DNA of 64,000 nt from positions 100,583 to 164,582 of the forward strand of contig NZ_AFOZ01000044.1 of assembly GCF_000217915.1 (NCBI RefSeq), in the 5' to 3' direction. Shown piece by piece: positions 52,973-61,880 of this stretch (position 1 is the stretch's first letter; each line of letters begins with the position of its first letter). The notes under the pieces are model-generated. The model ran no database searches, was not told the DNA's origin, and saw only the letters and a list, made by a program, of their open reading frames with translations. The stretch comes from Shewanella sp. HN-41. Its GTDB lineage: Bacteria > Pseudomonadota > Gammaproteobacteria > Enterobacterales > Shewanellaceae. The translations under genes and the position numbers were made by a program.

Positions 52973-54493
52973 ATGATTTATGCTCAACCCGGAACCGCAG
53001 GCGCAATCGTTAACTTCAAAGAAAAATACGCCAACTTCATCGGCGGTAAATGGGTCGCCCCGATCAATGGTAAATACTTCGACAATCGCTCACCCGTGAA
53101 TGGCCAAAACTTTTGCCAAATCCCGCGATCCGATGCACAAGATATTGAATTAGCGTTAGATGCAGCCCACGCAGCCAAAGAAGCATGGGGCAAAACCTCA
53201 GTCACCGAACGCTCAAACCTGTTACTGCGCATTGCCGATCGGGTCGAACAAAACCTCGAATATTTAGCCGTAGCCGAAACCTGGGAAAACGGTAAAGCGG
53301 TGCGTGAAACCTTAAACGCCGACTTGCCCTTATTCGTCGATCACTTCCGCTACTTTGCCGGTTGTATCCGCGCACAGGAAGGCAGTGCCGCCGATATCGA
53401 CGGCAACACAGTCAGTTATCACTTCCCTGAGCCTTTGGGCGTGGTCGGCCAGATCATCCCTTGGAACTTCCCGCTCTTGATGGCGGCATGGAAAATCGCT
53501 CCTGCGCTGGCGGCGGGTAACTGTGTGGTACTCAAGCCTGCGGAGCAGACACCGGTATCGATTCTGGTATTGCTCGAGCTGATTGAAGACCTATTACCCG
53601 CGGGTATTCTTAACGTAGTCAACGGCTTTGGCGCGGAGGCGGGACAAGCTCTGGCCACCAGCAAACGCATCGCTAAGCTTGCGTTTACGGGCTCCACCGA
53701 AATTGGTTACCACATTTTAAAATGCGCCGCCGAATCCTTAATCCCTTCGACCGTTGAGCTTGGCGGTAAGTCGCCTAACGTGTTTTTTGCCGATGTGATG
53801 GACCATGAGGACGAGTATTTAAATAAAGCCGTCGAAGGTATGTTGCTGGCCTTCTTTAACCAAGGCGAAGTCTGTACTTGCCCATCACGGGTGTTAGTCC
53901 AAGAGTCGATTTTCGATCGCTTTATCGAGAAAGTACTCGCCCGCGCTCAAACCATTAAGCAAGGCGATCCATTAGATACCGACACCCAAGTGGGGGCTCA
54001 AGCCTCAAAAGAACAGTTTGATAAGATCTTAAGTTACTTAGCCATAGGTAAGGCTGAAGGCGCAGAAGTGCTACTGGGCGGCACACTTTGCCAACTCGAT
54101 GGTGGCCAAAGTGAAGGTTATTACATCAGCCCGACGATTATGAAAGGCCACAATAAGATGCGGATCTTCCAAGAGGAGATATTCGGCCCAGTGATTTCGG
54201 TCACCACCTTTAAAGATGAAGCCGAAGCCTTAGCGATCGCTAACGATACCGAGTACGGCTTAGGCGCAGGCGTGTGGACGCGAGATATGAACACGGCTCA
54301 ACGTATGGGACGTGGCATTCAAGCGGGCCGCGTGTGGATTAACTGTTACCACGCCTATCCTGCCCATGCCGCTTTTGGCGGATACAAAAAATCCGGCATC
54401 GGCCGCGAAACCCATAAGATGATGCTCAACCATTATCAAAATACTAAGAATCTCTTGGTAAGTTACGATGTGAACCCACTAGGTTTCTTCTAA
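52973..54493 (+). CDS. NAD-dependent aldehyde dehydrogenase (ExaC/AldB type)
   Basis: 506 residues from ATG 52973, behind AAGGAATGATTCT. IIPWNFPLLMAAWKIAPALAAGNCVVLKPAEQTP (Asn/Lys of the NAD site), FTGSTEIGY, VELGGKSPNVFF (catalytic Glu) and FFNQGEVCTCPSRVLV (nucleophile Cys in GEVCTCPSR, the paired-Cys pattern of this group), then KKSGIGRETHKMML at the end. Oxidises acetaldehyde and similar aldehydes to acids. Its own sigma-54 promoter and divergent AcoR-like activator suggest induction by acetoin, ethanol or aldehyde. Confidence 0.94.
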   Translation: MIYAQPGTAGAIVNFKEKYANFIGGKWVAPINGKYFDNRSPVNGQNFCQIPRSDAQDIELALDAAHAAKEAWGKTSVTERSNLLLRIADRVEQNLEYLAVAETWENGKAVRETLNADLPLFVDHFRYFAGCIRAQEGSAADIDGNTVSYHFPEPLGVVGQIIPWNFPLLMAAWKIAPALAAGNCVVLKPAEQTPVSILVLLELIEDLLPAGILNVVNGFGAEAGQALATSKRIAKLAFTGSTEIGYHILKCAAESLIPSTVELGGKSPNVFFADVMDHEDEYLNKAVEGMLLAFFNQGEVCTCPSRVLVQESIFDRFIEKVLARAQTIKQGDPLDTDTQVGAQASKEQFDKILSYLAIGKAEGAEVLLGGTLCQLDGGQSEGYYISPTIMKGHNKMRIFQEEIFGPVISVTTFKDEAEALAIANDTEYGLGAGVWTRDMNTAQRMGRGIQAGRVWINCYHAYPAHAAFGGYKKSGIGRETHKMMLNHYQNTKNLLVSYDVNPLGFF

Positions 54494-54633
54494 GGAACTT
54501 TGGTGAAGGACTTTAGCTAAGAGGCTTTCTATAAAGGACGTTTCTAACCTGCTACAGCAGTAGTTATTAGCAGTTCTGCTAAACGTGATAACTATGGTGT
54601 AATAGCCATCATTGCAGCGCAGAAGTGATAGAT

Positions 54634-54660
54634 AAGAAAGGGCGATTCGCCCTTTCTTTA
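54634..54660. terminator. Terminator between the aldehyde dehydrogenase and SDR genes
   Basis: 11-bp stem AAGAAAGGGCG / CGCCCTTTCTT, 3-nt loop, then TTATT; works for both convergent genes. Confidence 0.8.
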
Positions 54661-54691
54661 TTTCTGCCTCACATATTAATTAATCACACCA

Positions 54692-55453
54692 TTACAGAAA
54701 CATACCGCCTGAAGCTTCGATACGCTGGGCATTAATCCAAGCGGCCGCAGGCGATAGCAAGGCACTAATCGCGCCGCCAATATCGTCAGGTAAGCCCACA
54801 CGTCCTAGCGCAGTCTGCTGTGCTAAAAACTGGTTCATCTGTTCATTATCCCGCACTGCACCACCGCCAAAATCTGTTTCAATCGCCCCAGGGGCAAGCA
54901 CATTGACCCGAATACCCCGCGAGCCTAACTCCTTCGCCCAATACTTAGTCATAGTTTCAACCGCGCCCTTCATAGTGGCATAGGCGCCAAATCCGGGAAT
55001 CGCAAAGCGCGTCAAGCCAGTGGAAATATTGATAATACTTCCCCCATCCATCAGCTGCGGCAATAGGGTTTGAGTCAAAAAGAACGGCCCTTTAACGTGA
55101 ATGTTCATCAAGGTATCGAACTGTTCGATACTGGTTTCCGCCATAGGCACATGAATACCTATGCCGGCATTGTTAATCAAATAGTTAAACGACTCTCGCT
55201 GCCAAGTCTGGGCTAATACTGTGCTAACTTGGGTAGCAAACTCGACAAATGAGCCGCTATCGCTCACATCCAGCGGCAGCGCTACAGCCTTGCGTCCAAG
55301 CCATTCAATCTCGGCGGCCACTTCAGCCGCCGCTGCGGCATTTGTTTGATAGGTCATAATAATATCTATCCCCTGCGACGCTAATTTCAGGGCAGTGTTT
55401 TTACCTAAACCGCGGCTAGCGCCAGTGATAACTGCAATTGGGGTCGTGTTCAT
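54692..55453 (-). CDS. SDR family oxidoreductase
   Basis: 253 residues. Rossmann GASRGLGKNTALKLA (about 11-25), LINNAGIG, catalytic Ser in IINISTGLTRF and YATMKGA (YxxxK), then RVNVLAPGAIETDF. Reduces or oxidises a carbonyl/alcohol with NAD(P)H; substrate unknown. Divergent from a LysR-family regulator (139 bp apart), its likely controller. Confidence 0.92.
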   Translation of the reverse strand: MNTTPIAVITGASRGLGKNTALKLASQGIDIIMTYQTNAAAAAEVAAEIEWLGRKAVALPLDVSDSGSFVEFATQVSTVLAQTWQRESFNYLINNAGIGIHVPMAETSIEQFDTLMNIHVKGPFFLTQTLLPQLMDGGSIINISTGLTRFAIPGFGAYATMKGAVETMTKYWAKELGSRGIRVNVLAPGAIETDFGGGAVRDNEQMNQFLAQQTALGRVGLPDDIGGAISALLSPAAAWINAQRIEASGGMFL

Positions 55454-55591
55454 GGTCAGTCCTTATAATCGTCGCTGTAAGTGAAACCTAAGCCTTGGGG
55501 CCTAATTAACTGCACACAGCTTATTACTTGCAATTAACGAGATAAACACACTATAAATGCTAAGACTGTTAGCTAATAAAGGACAATCCTC

Positions 55592-56515
55592 GTGCAAGAT
55601 AGACTGCAAGCCATGCAAATTTTTATGCGAGTCGCTGAATTACAAAGCTTTACCCAAGCGAGCGTCAGCTTAGGCCTATCGAAGACCCATGTGTCGAATG
55701 TAGTGGCGCAGTTCGAAACATTTCTAGGCGCGCGCTTGTTGCAACGCACCACGCGGACGGTACGCTTAACCCAAGATGGCCAGAGTTGTTATGAGCGCTG
55801 CAAGAGTTTACTGGCGGAGTTTCAAGAATTAGAAAGCCTGTTCCAACTGCAAGCCGAGCAAGTGTCGGGACGGCTCAGAGTCGATATGTCGACAGGCATT
55901 GCCCGCAATTTAGTTTTGCCAAAACTAGCTGAATTTATTGAGCAATATCCGCATATCGAGATTGAACTGAGCAGCACAGATCGTAAGGTGGATGTCGTTG
56001 CCGAAGGGTTCGACTGCGTCATCCGTGTCGGCAGTGTGCAGCAAGAAGGACTGATAGCGAAAACGCTGGGGCATTTTAAGATGCAGAACTGTGTCAGCCC
56101 AGCCTATATTGCCAAATACGGTAGACCCGAAAGCCTTGAGGATCTCACCTTACACAACCACAAACTCGTTCACTACGTCAGTCAATTAGGTGGCACTGAC
56201 TCAGGCTTTGAATATCAAGATCCCCACACTCATCAAGCGAACCTTACTATCCAACTACCTAAATTGATTACGGTAAATAATGCCGATGCCTATAGCTCAG
56301 CCTGCTTGGCGGGGCTGGGGATAATTCAAGTTCCCAGCATAGGGGTGGCTAAGTATTTACACACTGGAGAGTTGGTCGAGATCCTGCCCAATTACCCCGC
56401 GCCGCCAATGCCTGTAAGCTTGCTCTATCCCCACAGGCGGCATTTATCTAAACGCCTGCAAGTCTTTATGGCATGGTTAAATCGGCTGATGACGCCGTTT
56501 TTAGTCCCACATTAA
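55592..56515 (+). CDS. LysR family transcriptional regulator
   Basis: 307 residues from GTG 55592 behind AAAGGACAATCCTC. N-terminal HTH LQAMQIFMRVAELQSFTQASVSLGLSKTHVSNVVAQFETFLGARLLQRTTRTVRLT, then the effector-binding domain of the AaeR/CrgA-like group (LRVDMSTGIARNLVLPKLAEFIEQYPHIEIELSSTDRKVDVVAEGFDCVIRVG). Probably governs the adjacent SDR gene and itself. Confidence 0.92.
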   Translation: MQDRLQAMQIFMRVAELQSFTQASVSLGLSKTHVSNVVAQFETFLGARLLQRTTRTVRLTQDGQSCYERCKSLLAEFQELESLFQLQAEQVSGRLRVDMSTGIARNLVLPKLAEFIEQYPHIEIELSSTDRKVDVVAEGFDCVIRVGSVQQEGLIAKTLGHFKMQNCVSPAYIAKYGRPESLEDLTLHNHKLVHYVSQLGGTDSGFEYQDPHTHQANLTIQLPKLITVNNADAYSSACLAGLGIIQVPSIGVAKYLHTGELVEILPNYPAPPMPVSLLYPHRRHLSKRLQVFMAWLNRLMTPFLVPH

Positions 56516-57015
56516 AGGGATTTTTCGATGGCCGCTAAACGCTGAGCCAATTCTGCCATAGCGGCAGCCGTTTGCGGATCGCTTTGGGGATCAACGACTT
56601 CTATCAGCTTAAGTTTCGGCCGGGCCGTTAGCCAAGAGCTGCCAGTTGTGATCACTAAATCCAGCACAAACTGACCGTAATAGTGCAACCGCAGGCGGTT
56701 ATCGGCTATGGGCCAGTGTGAGTGCAGTAAAAATGAATCATACATTTGCGCCAAAGATGTCGTCGCTATGAGCCTAAACGCTTCATCAAGCAGACTAAAC
56801 TCGGTCGACTCTTCGAAGGGACAATCAAAAGAAGTGATGACCAGATACCCCGAGGTTTTATTGGGTAAAACGCAGCGGTATTGACCTTCAATCACTAGAC
56901 CAGCAATAAAGGCATGAGTAAGTTGGCCATTGAAATACAAAGGCATTTTCAGTGGATTAGGCTCAAGTCCATCGGTACGTGCTGTTAGCAGTGAAAACGC
57001 CGTTATCTGCTGCAT
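56512..57015 (-). CDS. Conserved hypothetical protein (167 aa)
   Basis: 167 residues, MQQITAFSLLTARTDGLEPNPLKMPLYFNGQLTHAFIAGLVIEGQYRCVL, no signal peptide or membrane helix. Central NRLRLHYYGQFVLDLVITTGSSWLTARPKLKLIEVVDPQ, and a helical end AAAMAELAQRLAAIEKSL. Its stop region overlaps the convergent LysR gene by 4 bp. Family not recognised. Confidence 0.6.
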   Translation of the reverse strand: MQQITAFSLLTARTDGLEPNPLKMPLYFNGQLTHAFIAGLVIEGQYRCVLPNKTSGYLVITSFDCPFEESTEFSLLDEAFRLIATTSLAQMYDSFLLHSHWPIADNRLRLHYYGQFVLDLVITTGSSWLTARPKLKLIEVVDPQSDPQTAAAMAELAQRLAAIEKSL

Positions 57016-57099
57016 CCCCTAACCCCACTTATCTCGTCTACCTATCTCGCCTACTTATCCGCGAAAACACACGTCACGCGGCTCTTGCGGATTCCAATA

Positions 57100-57564
57100 C
57101 TAGGGCTGGCGGCTTGTCCAATAACAGCCCAATAAAATCAAGTAGCCGACAAAATATGCCACGAGATCGAGTGGATCAAAATGGCTACCTATCACTATCC
57201 GCGCCAAGTGATTTCCGCCCAAGCCTAGCTTGTCGACTAAACCCCAATACTGGCCAAACTCGATAGCAAAGGCAAACAGCAATACCGCGAGCGCCAGCCA
57301 AGGAGTTTGAAATAAGCGCTGAATACTATCGCCTTTATTTTTTGCTGCGGCTTTTTCTACCGAATGGGCGACAGGAACGACAGCACGCACCATGCAAAAC
57401 AGTAAGATCACCACCAATACATCGCCCACAAACCCACGGATAACGCCCGCAGGCGCATATAAAGCGATTAAGACTTCAATCAAAAATAATAAAACCGCAT
57501 AAATAAAAAAGGATTTACGACTCGGATTGCGGCTGATGAAAGCGCGAATAACGGCGGTAGACAT
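57100..57564 (-). CDS. DUF2809/VanZ-like membrane protein
   Basis: 154 residues with four to five membrane helices. FLIEVLIALYAPAGVIRGFVGDVLVVILLFCMVRAV, AVLLFAFAIEFGQYWGL and ARIVIGSHFDPLDLVAYFVGYLILL fit DUF2809: acidic residue in the IRGFxGDVLVV helix and the E-F-G-Q-Y motif. Function unknown. Confidence 0.8.
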   Translation of the reverse strand: MSTAVIRAFISRNPSRKSFFIYAVLLFLIEVLIALYAPAGVIRGFVGDVLVVILLFCMVRAVVPVAHSVEKAAAKNKGDSIQRLFQTPWLALAVLLFAFAIEFGQYWGLVDKLGLGGNHLARIVIGSHFDPLDLVAYFVGYLILLGCYWTSRQP

Positions 57565-57717
57565 AGCTAAGTTAGTCCCTTCACTCGGTTGAGGTGGCAG
57601 AATCTACCGTAATACCAAGAGGTTAACAAGCGAGCTTTCGTTGACATTTATGGCTCTCCGCCAGAGTAAGCGCACCACTTATCCCTCATCAATGCAATGA
57701 ATGTTAGCGCCTCAAAA

Positions 57718-57745
57718 TTTAAGCGAGGTTTAAGTTTGGGTTAAG
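57718..57745 (+). promoter_or_regulatory. Three direct repeats with 11-bp period, response-regulator box
   Basis: TTTAAG (57718-57723), TTTAAG (57729-57734) and GTTAAG (57740-57745) recur every 11 bp, one helical turn apart, ending 36 bp before the cytochrome b gene. This is the layout of OmpR-family regulator sites (PmrA/QseB boxes). The regulator at 59767 is the obvious candidate. Confidence 0.7.
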
Positions 57746-57781
57746 TAGCCTACACCTAAACCCACTTAGGAGCGTCACACC

Positions 57782-58369
57782 ATGTCATCAAACACACTGC
57801 AAACCATCAAAGTCTGGGACCTGTTGATCCGCATATTCCATTGGTCACTCGTCGGTTTTTTCACCTTAGCCTACCTCACCGAAGGCGAAGATGAGTGGAT
57901 GACCATCCACAGTTACGCAGGTTACAGCATCTTAATTTTACTGGTGTTTCGTCTGCTGTGGGGCGTGATTGGTACTCACAATGCGCGCTTCAGTAACTTT
58001 GTCACTCGCCCTAAAGAAGTAGTGGTGTACCTCAAAGGACTCGCCGCAGGCAAAGCCAAAGACTACATAGGCCATAACCCCGCCGGGGCAATGATGATAG
58101 TAGCCTTAATTGCCAGCATCGCCATCACGGGATTCTCGGGCATGGCACTGTACGCCACCGACGGACACGGCCCATTAGCCACAAGCTTTTTCGCCACTTG
58201 GCCTGAGGGCGCCATAAAAGAAGTCCATGAATTCTTTGCCAACTTCACAGTGTTTCTCGTGGTTATCCATGTTGGCGGCGTCATCGTCAGCAGCCTGTTA
58301 CACAAAGAAAACTTAGTTAGAGCCATGGTCACGGGCAAGAAACAACGCCCTGTGGAACAAGAAGATTAA
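57782..58369 (+). CDS. Cytochrome b561-family membrane subunit
   Basis: 195 residues with four membrane helices and haem-ligand histidines: VWDLLIRIFHWSLVGFFTLAY (His about 18), MTIHSYAGYSILILLVFRLLWG (His about 45), NPAGAMMIVALIASIAITGFSG and VHEFFANFTVFLVVIHVGGVIVSS (His about 153 and 167). Links the quinone pool to soluble cytochromes. First gene of the SHP operon, behind the three repeats. Confidence 0.9.
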   Translation: MSSNTLQTIKVWDLLIRIFHWSLVGFFTLAYLTEGEDEWMTIHSYAGYSILILLVFRLLWGVIGTHNARFSNFVTRPKEVVVYLKGLAAGKAKDYIGHNPAGAMMIVALIASIAITGFSGMALYATDGHGPLATSFFATWPEGAIKEVHEFFANFTVFLVVIHVGGVIVSSLLHKENLVRAMVTGKKQRPVEQED

Positions 58370-58422
58370 TCCATTAGCCATTTTGCTTAGCAACAAGACA
58401 TCCAGCCCAAAAGGAATGCCCT

Positions 58423-58869
58423 ATGAACAGATTCACCAGACACACGAATAAGAGCCGCCTTGCTATCGTCGCGATTTCCACCTTGCTGCTGACTAGCCTC
58501 AGCGTTAGCGCCGCCAACAGTAAAGTGCAAAGCCTGCCACTTAGCGCCGAGCGCATCGGCACGCAGCTGCAAAGCTATCAAGCCCAAGGCGCTGGCCCCT
58601 TTAGCGCCGCCGCAGGGCAAAAGCTTTGGCTACAGGATATGGACGGTCGCAGCTGCGCCAGTTGTCATACCGCCAAAGTCACCGACATGGGGATGCACCA
58701 AAATACCCGTAAACCCATTGACCCTATGGCGCCATCGATTACCGCAGATCGGTTAACCGACTCAGCCAAAATTGAGAAATGGTTTAGCCGTAACTGTAAC
58801 TGGACCTTTAAACGCGACTGCACGCCGCAGGAAAAAGGCGATGCCTTACTCTGGTTAAGCCTGCAATAA
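58423..58869 (+). CDS. shp: SHP-type monohaem cytochrome c (DUF1924)
   Basis: 148 residues. Signal peptide MNRFTRHTNKSRLAIVAISTLLLTSLSVSAA, haem motif CASCH (about 85-89) in SCASCHTAKVTDMG, and NWTFKRDCTPQEKGDALLWL. SHP (sphaeroides haem protein) binds O2 and small ligands; an Asn loosely serves as sixth ligand, and NCNW near residue 128 is the likely place. It interacts with the diheme cytochrome next door. Confidence 0.9.
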   Translation: MNRFTRHTNKSRLAIVAISTLLLTSLSVSAANSKVQSLPLSAERIGTQLQSYQAQGAGPFSAAAGQKLWLQDMDGRSCASCHTAKVTDMGMHQNTRKPIDPMAPSITADRLTDSAKIEKWFSRNCNWTFKRDCTPQEKGDALLWLSLQ

Positions 58870-58944
58870 CCACCAAATTTCGACCGTATCACTCATTAAA
58901 TTAATACCTTCCACAGAAGGTAACGGTACAAAAAGGAAGATGTC

Positions 58945-59508
58945 ATGACTAAACAAGCACACCCTATTAGTTGGTTCTTAGGTTCATCACTCACAGCCGC
59001 GGCATTAGCCATTGGGGTTATCGGCGTCAGCCTAACCTTAACTGGCACAGGCTATGCGGACGATGGCCGCGAACTCAGCCGCGCCATTCCACAAAATGCG
59101 GAATACACGGCAGAATGTGGCAGTTGCCACATGGCTTACCCCGCGAACTTACTCCCCGCCGACAAGTGGCGCGCCATTACCGCAAATCTTGAGAATCACT
59201 TTGGTGACAACGCCAGCCTAGATCCTCAAGTCACTGCTAGAATTGAGGAATATCTGGTTCAACATGCGGCGCAAAATGGTAAGGTGATGAAAAACAGCAC
59301 GCCGCTGCTTGCAGGCGCAGGGCCGCAGAAGATCACAGAACAGGCATTTTTTATTCGCAAACACGATGAGATCCCAAGACGTATGGTGCAAGATAACCCC
59401 AAAGTCGGCTCATTCAGTCAATGCAGCAATTGTCACAACCTCGCAGAGAAGGGCATATTCGATGAAGATACCGTTAATATTCCTGGCTTTGGCCGTTGGG
59501 ATGATTAG
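58945..59508 (+). CDS. Diheme cytochrome c (DHC)
   Basis: 187 residues. Membrane-type N-terminus SWFLGSSLTAAALAIGVIGVSLTLTGTGYADDG, then two haem motifs: CGSCH (about 57-61) in ECGSCHMAYP and CSNCH (about 161-165) in QCSNCHNLAEKGIFDED. Electron partner of SHP in the periplasm, receiving electrons from the cytochrome b. The PepSY gene starts inside its 3' end. Confidence 0.92.
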   Translation: MTKQAHPISWFLGSSLTAAALAIGVIGVSLTLTGTGYADDGRELSRAIPQNAEYTAECGSCHMAYPANLLPADKWRAITANLENHFGDNASLDPQVTARIEEYLVQHAAQNGKVMKNSTPLLAGAGPQKITEQAFFIRKHDEIPRRMVQDNPKVGSFSQCSNCHNLAEKGIFDEDTVNIPGFGRWDD

Positions 59509-59767
59509 CAGCCCCAGCTGCAATGCCCACGACGATGATCTTTCAAACAAGGTGGTCGAGTGGGTTAAGGAGGGCAAGGTTTTGCCCTTCGACACCATAA
59601 TGCAACGCTATGAATCACGGCTAAAGGGACGGCTGCTCGATCTCGAAGTCGAGCAAAAACATGGAAGGATCATCTACGAACTCGAAATCCTCCGTGACGA
59701 TGGCATAGTGTATGAAATCAAGATTGACGCCACAACCGGCGAGTGGCTAAAGGAAAAGGTCGACTGA
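59462..59767 (+). CDS. Periplasmic PepSY-domain protein of the SHP operon
   Basis: 101 residues from ATG 59462, behind AAGGGCATATTCG. Signal MKIPLIFLALAVGMISSPSCNAHDDD (possible lipobox-like SPSC), PepSY unit ALKGRLLDLEVEQKHGRIIYELEILRDDGIVYEIKIDATTGEWLKEK. Overlaps the diheme cytochrome gene by 47 bp and the regulator start by one base (TGATG), so tightly coupled. Probably couples the periplasmic redox system to the sensor kinase (inference). Confidence 0.85.
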   Translation: MKIPLIFLALAVGMISSPSCNAHDDDLSNKVVEWVKEGKVLPFDTIMQRYESRLKGRLLDLEVEQKHGRIIYELEILRDDGIVYEIKIDATTGEWLKEKVD

Positions 59768-60426
59768 TGCGTTTGCTATTGATTGAAGATGATACCGATC
59801 TGGTCGCGCGCCTCATTCCCGCCCTCAACAAGGCGGGTTATACCGTCGAGCACGCCGATAACGGTATCGACGGCGCCTTTTTAGGCGAAGAAGAAAACTT
59901 CGAAGCCGTTATCCTCGATCTCGGTTTACCCGGCAAACCCGGCTTACAAGTCCTAGGGCAATGGCGACAAAAGGGCTTAGCTATGCCAGTGCTGATCCTC
60001 ACCGCCCGCGATGCATGGCATGAGCGGGTCGATGGCCTCAAGGCGGGTGCCGATGATTACCTCGGTAAGCCTTTTCACATTGAAGAACTGCTCGCAAGGC
60101 TCGAAGTGTTGATCCGCCGCCACTTTGGCCGCGCCGACAATGTGCTACAACATGCGGGCGTCTCCCTCGATGTCGATAAGCAAGCCGTCACCAATGTCGA
60201 CGGCGAAGTCATAGAGCTGACTAAGATTGAATATCGCCTGCTGCATTACTTAATGGCCAACCCCAGCAAAATCGTCTCTAAGTCCGAGCTAAGTGAACGC
60301 ATTTACGAAGAAGATCAAATCAAAGACAGCAATGTCATCGAAGTGTACGTCAACCGCCTGCGCCAGCGCTTAGGCAAGGATTATATCGAAACCCGTCGCG
60401 GCCAAGGTTATCGACTCAAGGAGTAA
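59767..60426 (+). CDS. OmpR-family response regulator of the SHP operon (QseB/PmrA-like)
   Basis: 219 residues from ATG 59767. Receiver MRLLLIEDDTDLVARLIPAL with phospho-Asp in AVILDLGLPGKPG (about 51), ILTARDAWHERVDGLKAGADDYLGKPFHIEELLAR, and winged helix SNVIEVYVNRLRQRLGKDYIETRRGQGYRL. Related to QseB/PmrA, which bind direct repeats at 11-bp period; such repeats precede this operon at 57718-57745. Confidence 0.93.
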   Translation: MRLLLIEDDTDLVARLIPALNKAGYTVEHADNGIDGAFLGEEENFEAVILDLGLPGKPGLQVLGQWRQKGLAMPVLILTARDAWHERVDGLKAGADDYLGKPFHIEELLARLEVLIRRHFGRADNVLQHAGVSLDVDKQAVTNVDGEVIELTKIEYRLLHYLMANPSKIVSKSELSERIYEEDQIKDSNVIEVYVNRLRQRLGKDYIETRRGQGYRLKE

Positions 60427-60431
60427 AAGGC

Positions 60432-61748
60432 GTGTATTCACTCAAGGGTTATCTGACGCGCAATCTGCTGATCACGCTCACCTTTGCCATGGTGCTGTTA
60501 TTGTATTTTCTGTACCAAGGTATTCAAATATTAACCCAAGACTTTGTTGCCTCGCGATTGCAACACGATGCCGACAGCCTGATATCCGCCCTGGATCACA
60601 ATCCCGATGGCACCTGGGCGCTCACCACCGACCGCTTGCCCAATGTGTACCACAGGGTTAATTCTGGGCATTATTTTGCGATTCAAATCGGCGAGCAAAA
60701 CCTGCGCTCACGCTCCCTATTCGACCATAACGTGAACATGCCAAAACTGACCGCCGGTGAGCAACATCAAGCCACTGAGTTTGTTGGCAAAGAACATTGG
60801 CTGATGTTCAGTCAGGCCGTTATCAAAGAGGAACAGTTAGTTACCCTGTGGGTGACAGAAGACATCAGCGAGCTAGAACAGACCCAAGTGCAGTTTTTGG
60901 CCTTTGCCAGCGCGGCGGTGTTGTTCACGATTGTCATTCTATTAATGGCGCAGTATCAGCTACTTAAACGCGGCTTCAAACCCTTAGAGCAGATGCCAGA
61001 AGCCATCCGGCAGATGCGCACCCAAGGGCAAGAAATCAATCCAGACCAAATGCCGAGCGAAATTATCCCGCTGATAGAAGAGATAGATCGCTTAGTCAAC
61101 CAATTGGGGCAACGAGTACAACGCTCCCGCAACGCCCTAGGTAACTTAGCCCACGAAATGAAACGTCCGTTACAAGGACTACGGTCCTACCTAGAAAGCC
61201 TACCGCCAGAACAGCGGAGTGAGGGCAACAAGGTGCTCGCAAACCTGCACCACATCATCGAAAGAGAGCTTAAGCGCACTAAGATAGTCGGCCTGTCCAC
61301 TCCGGGGCGTTATACCGTGATCGATGACGATCTCGCGCCGCTGATCCAAGTGATGCAGCGCATCTACCCAGAGCGCATTATTCATAGCCATTACACGAGC
61401 GGCTTAGTGATGCCGTTTGACAGGGATGACTTACTCGAACTCTTAGGAAATTTACTGGATAACGCCTGCAAACATGGCCGCAAGAGCATTGAGATCCGTA
61501 TCCAACAACAAACGACTCCCACTGCAGGTTATGGGATCCTAGTCAGCGATGATGGAGAAGGCGTCTCCGATGCCGCGCTGTCCGTTATCATTGAGCGCGG
61601 CATTCGGTTAGATGAAAGCATTCAAGGTTATGGTTTAGGGTTATCTATCTGCAAAGATATCGTCGACAGCTATCAAGGCGAACTCAGCTTTAGCCACGCG
61701 CAACAAGGTGGACTCGAAGCCAGCGTATTTCTGCCACTCCCAACTTAA
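60432..61748 (+). CDS. Sensor histidine kinase of the SHP operon
   Basis: 438 residues from GTG 60432, 5 bp after the regulator. TM1 (NLLITLTFAMVLLLYFLYQGIQI), periplasmic loop with HYFAIQIGEQNLRSRSLFDHN, TM2 about 153-173, H-box LGNLAHEMKRPLQGLRSYLESL, N-box LGNLLDNACKHGRK, G boxes VSDDGEGVSDAALS and GYGLGLSICKDIVDSYQGEL. Resembles QseC/PmrB-type kinases. Last gene of the operon. Confidence 0.93.
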   Translation: MYSLKGYLTRNLLITLTFAMVLLLYFLYQGIQILTQDFVASRLQHDADSLISALDHNPDGTWALTTDRLPNVYHRVNSGHYFAIQIGEQNLRSRSLFDHNVNMPKLTAGEQHQATEFVGKEHWLMFSQAVIKEEQLVTLWVTEDISELEQTQVQFLAFASAAVLFTIVILLMAQYQLLKRGFKPLEQMPEAIRQMRTQGQEINPDQMPSEIIPLIEEIDRLVNQLGQRVQRSRNALGNLAHEMKRPLQGLRSYLESLPPEQRSEGNKVLANLHHIIERELKRTKIVGLSTPGRYTVIDDDLAPLIQVMQRIYPERIIHSHYTSGLVMPFDRDDLLELLGNLLDNACKHGRKSIEIRIQQQTTPTAGYGILVSDDGEGVSDAALSVIIERGIRLDESIQGYGLGLSICKDIVDSYQGELSFSHAQQGGLEASVFLPLPT

Positions 61749-61880
61749 GCGGTATACTCAGCCAAACCATGCTCAATCAAACCTGCCACCACATCATTTA
61801 GACAGGCGAGTAGAATCTAGTATTTGCACCACTACGTCGCACCATTAAGCCCTTTGCATAACATAAACCCAGAGATTGAG

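Noticed and set aside
55454..55591. LysR box between the SDR and LysR genes
   Set aside because: Several T-N11-A matches are possible in the AT-rich spacer; none is distinctly palindromic.
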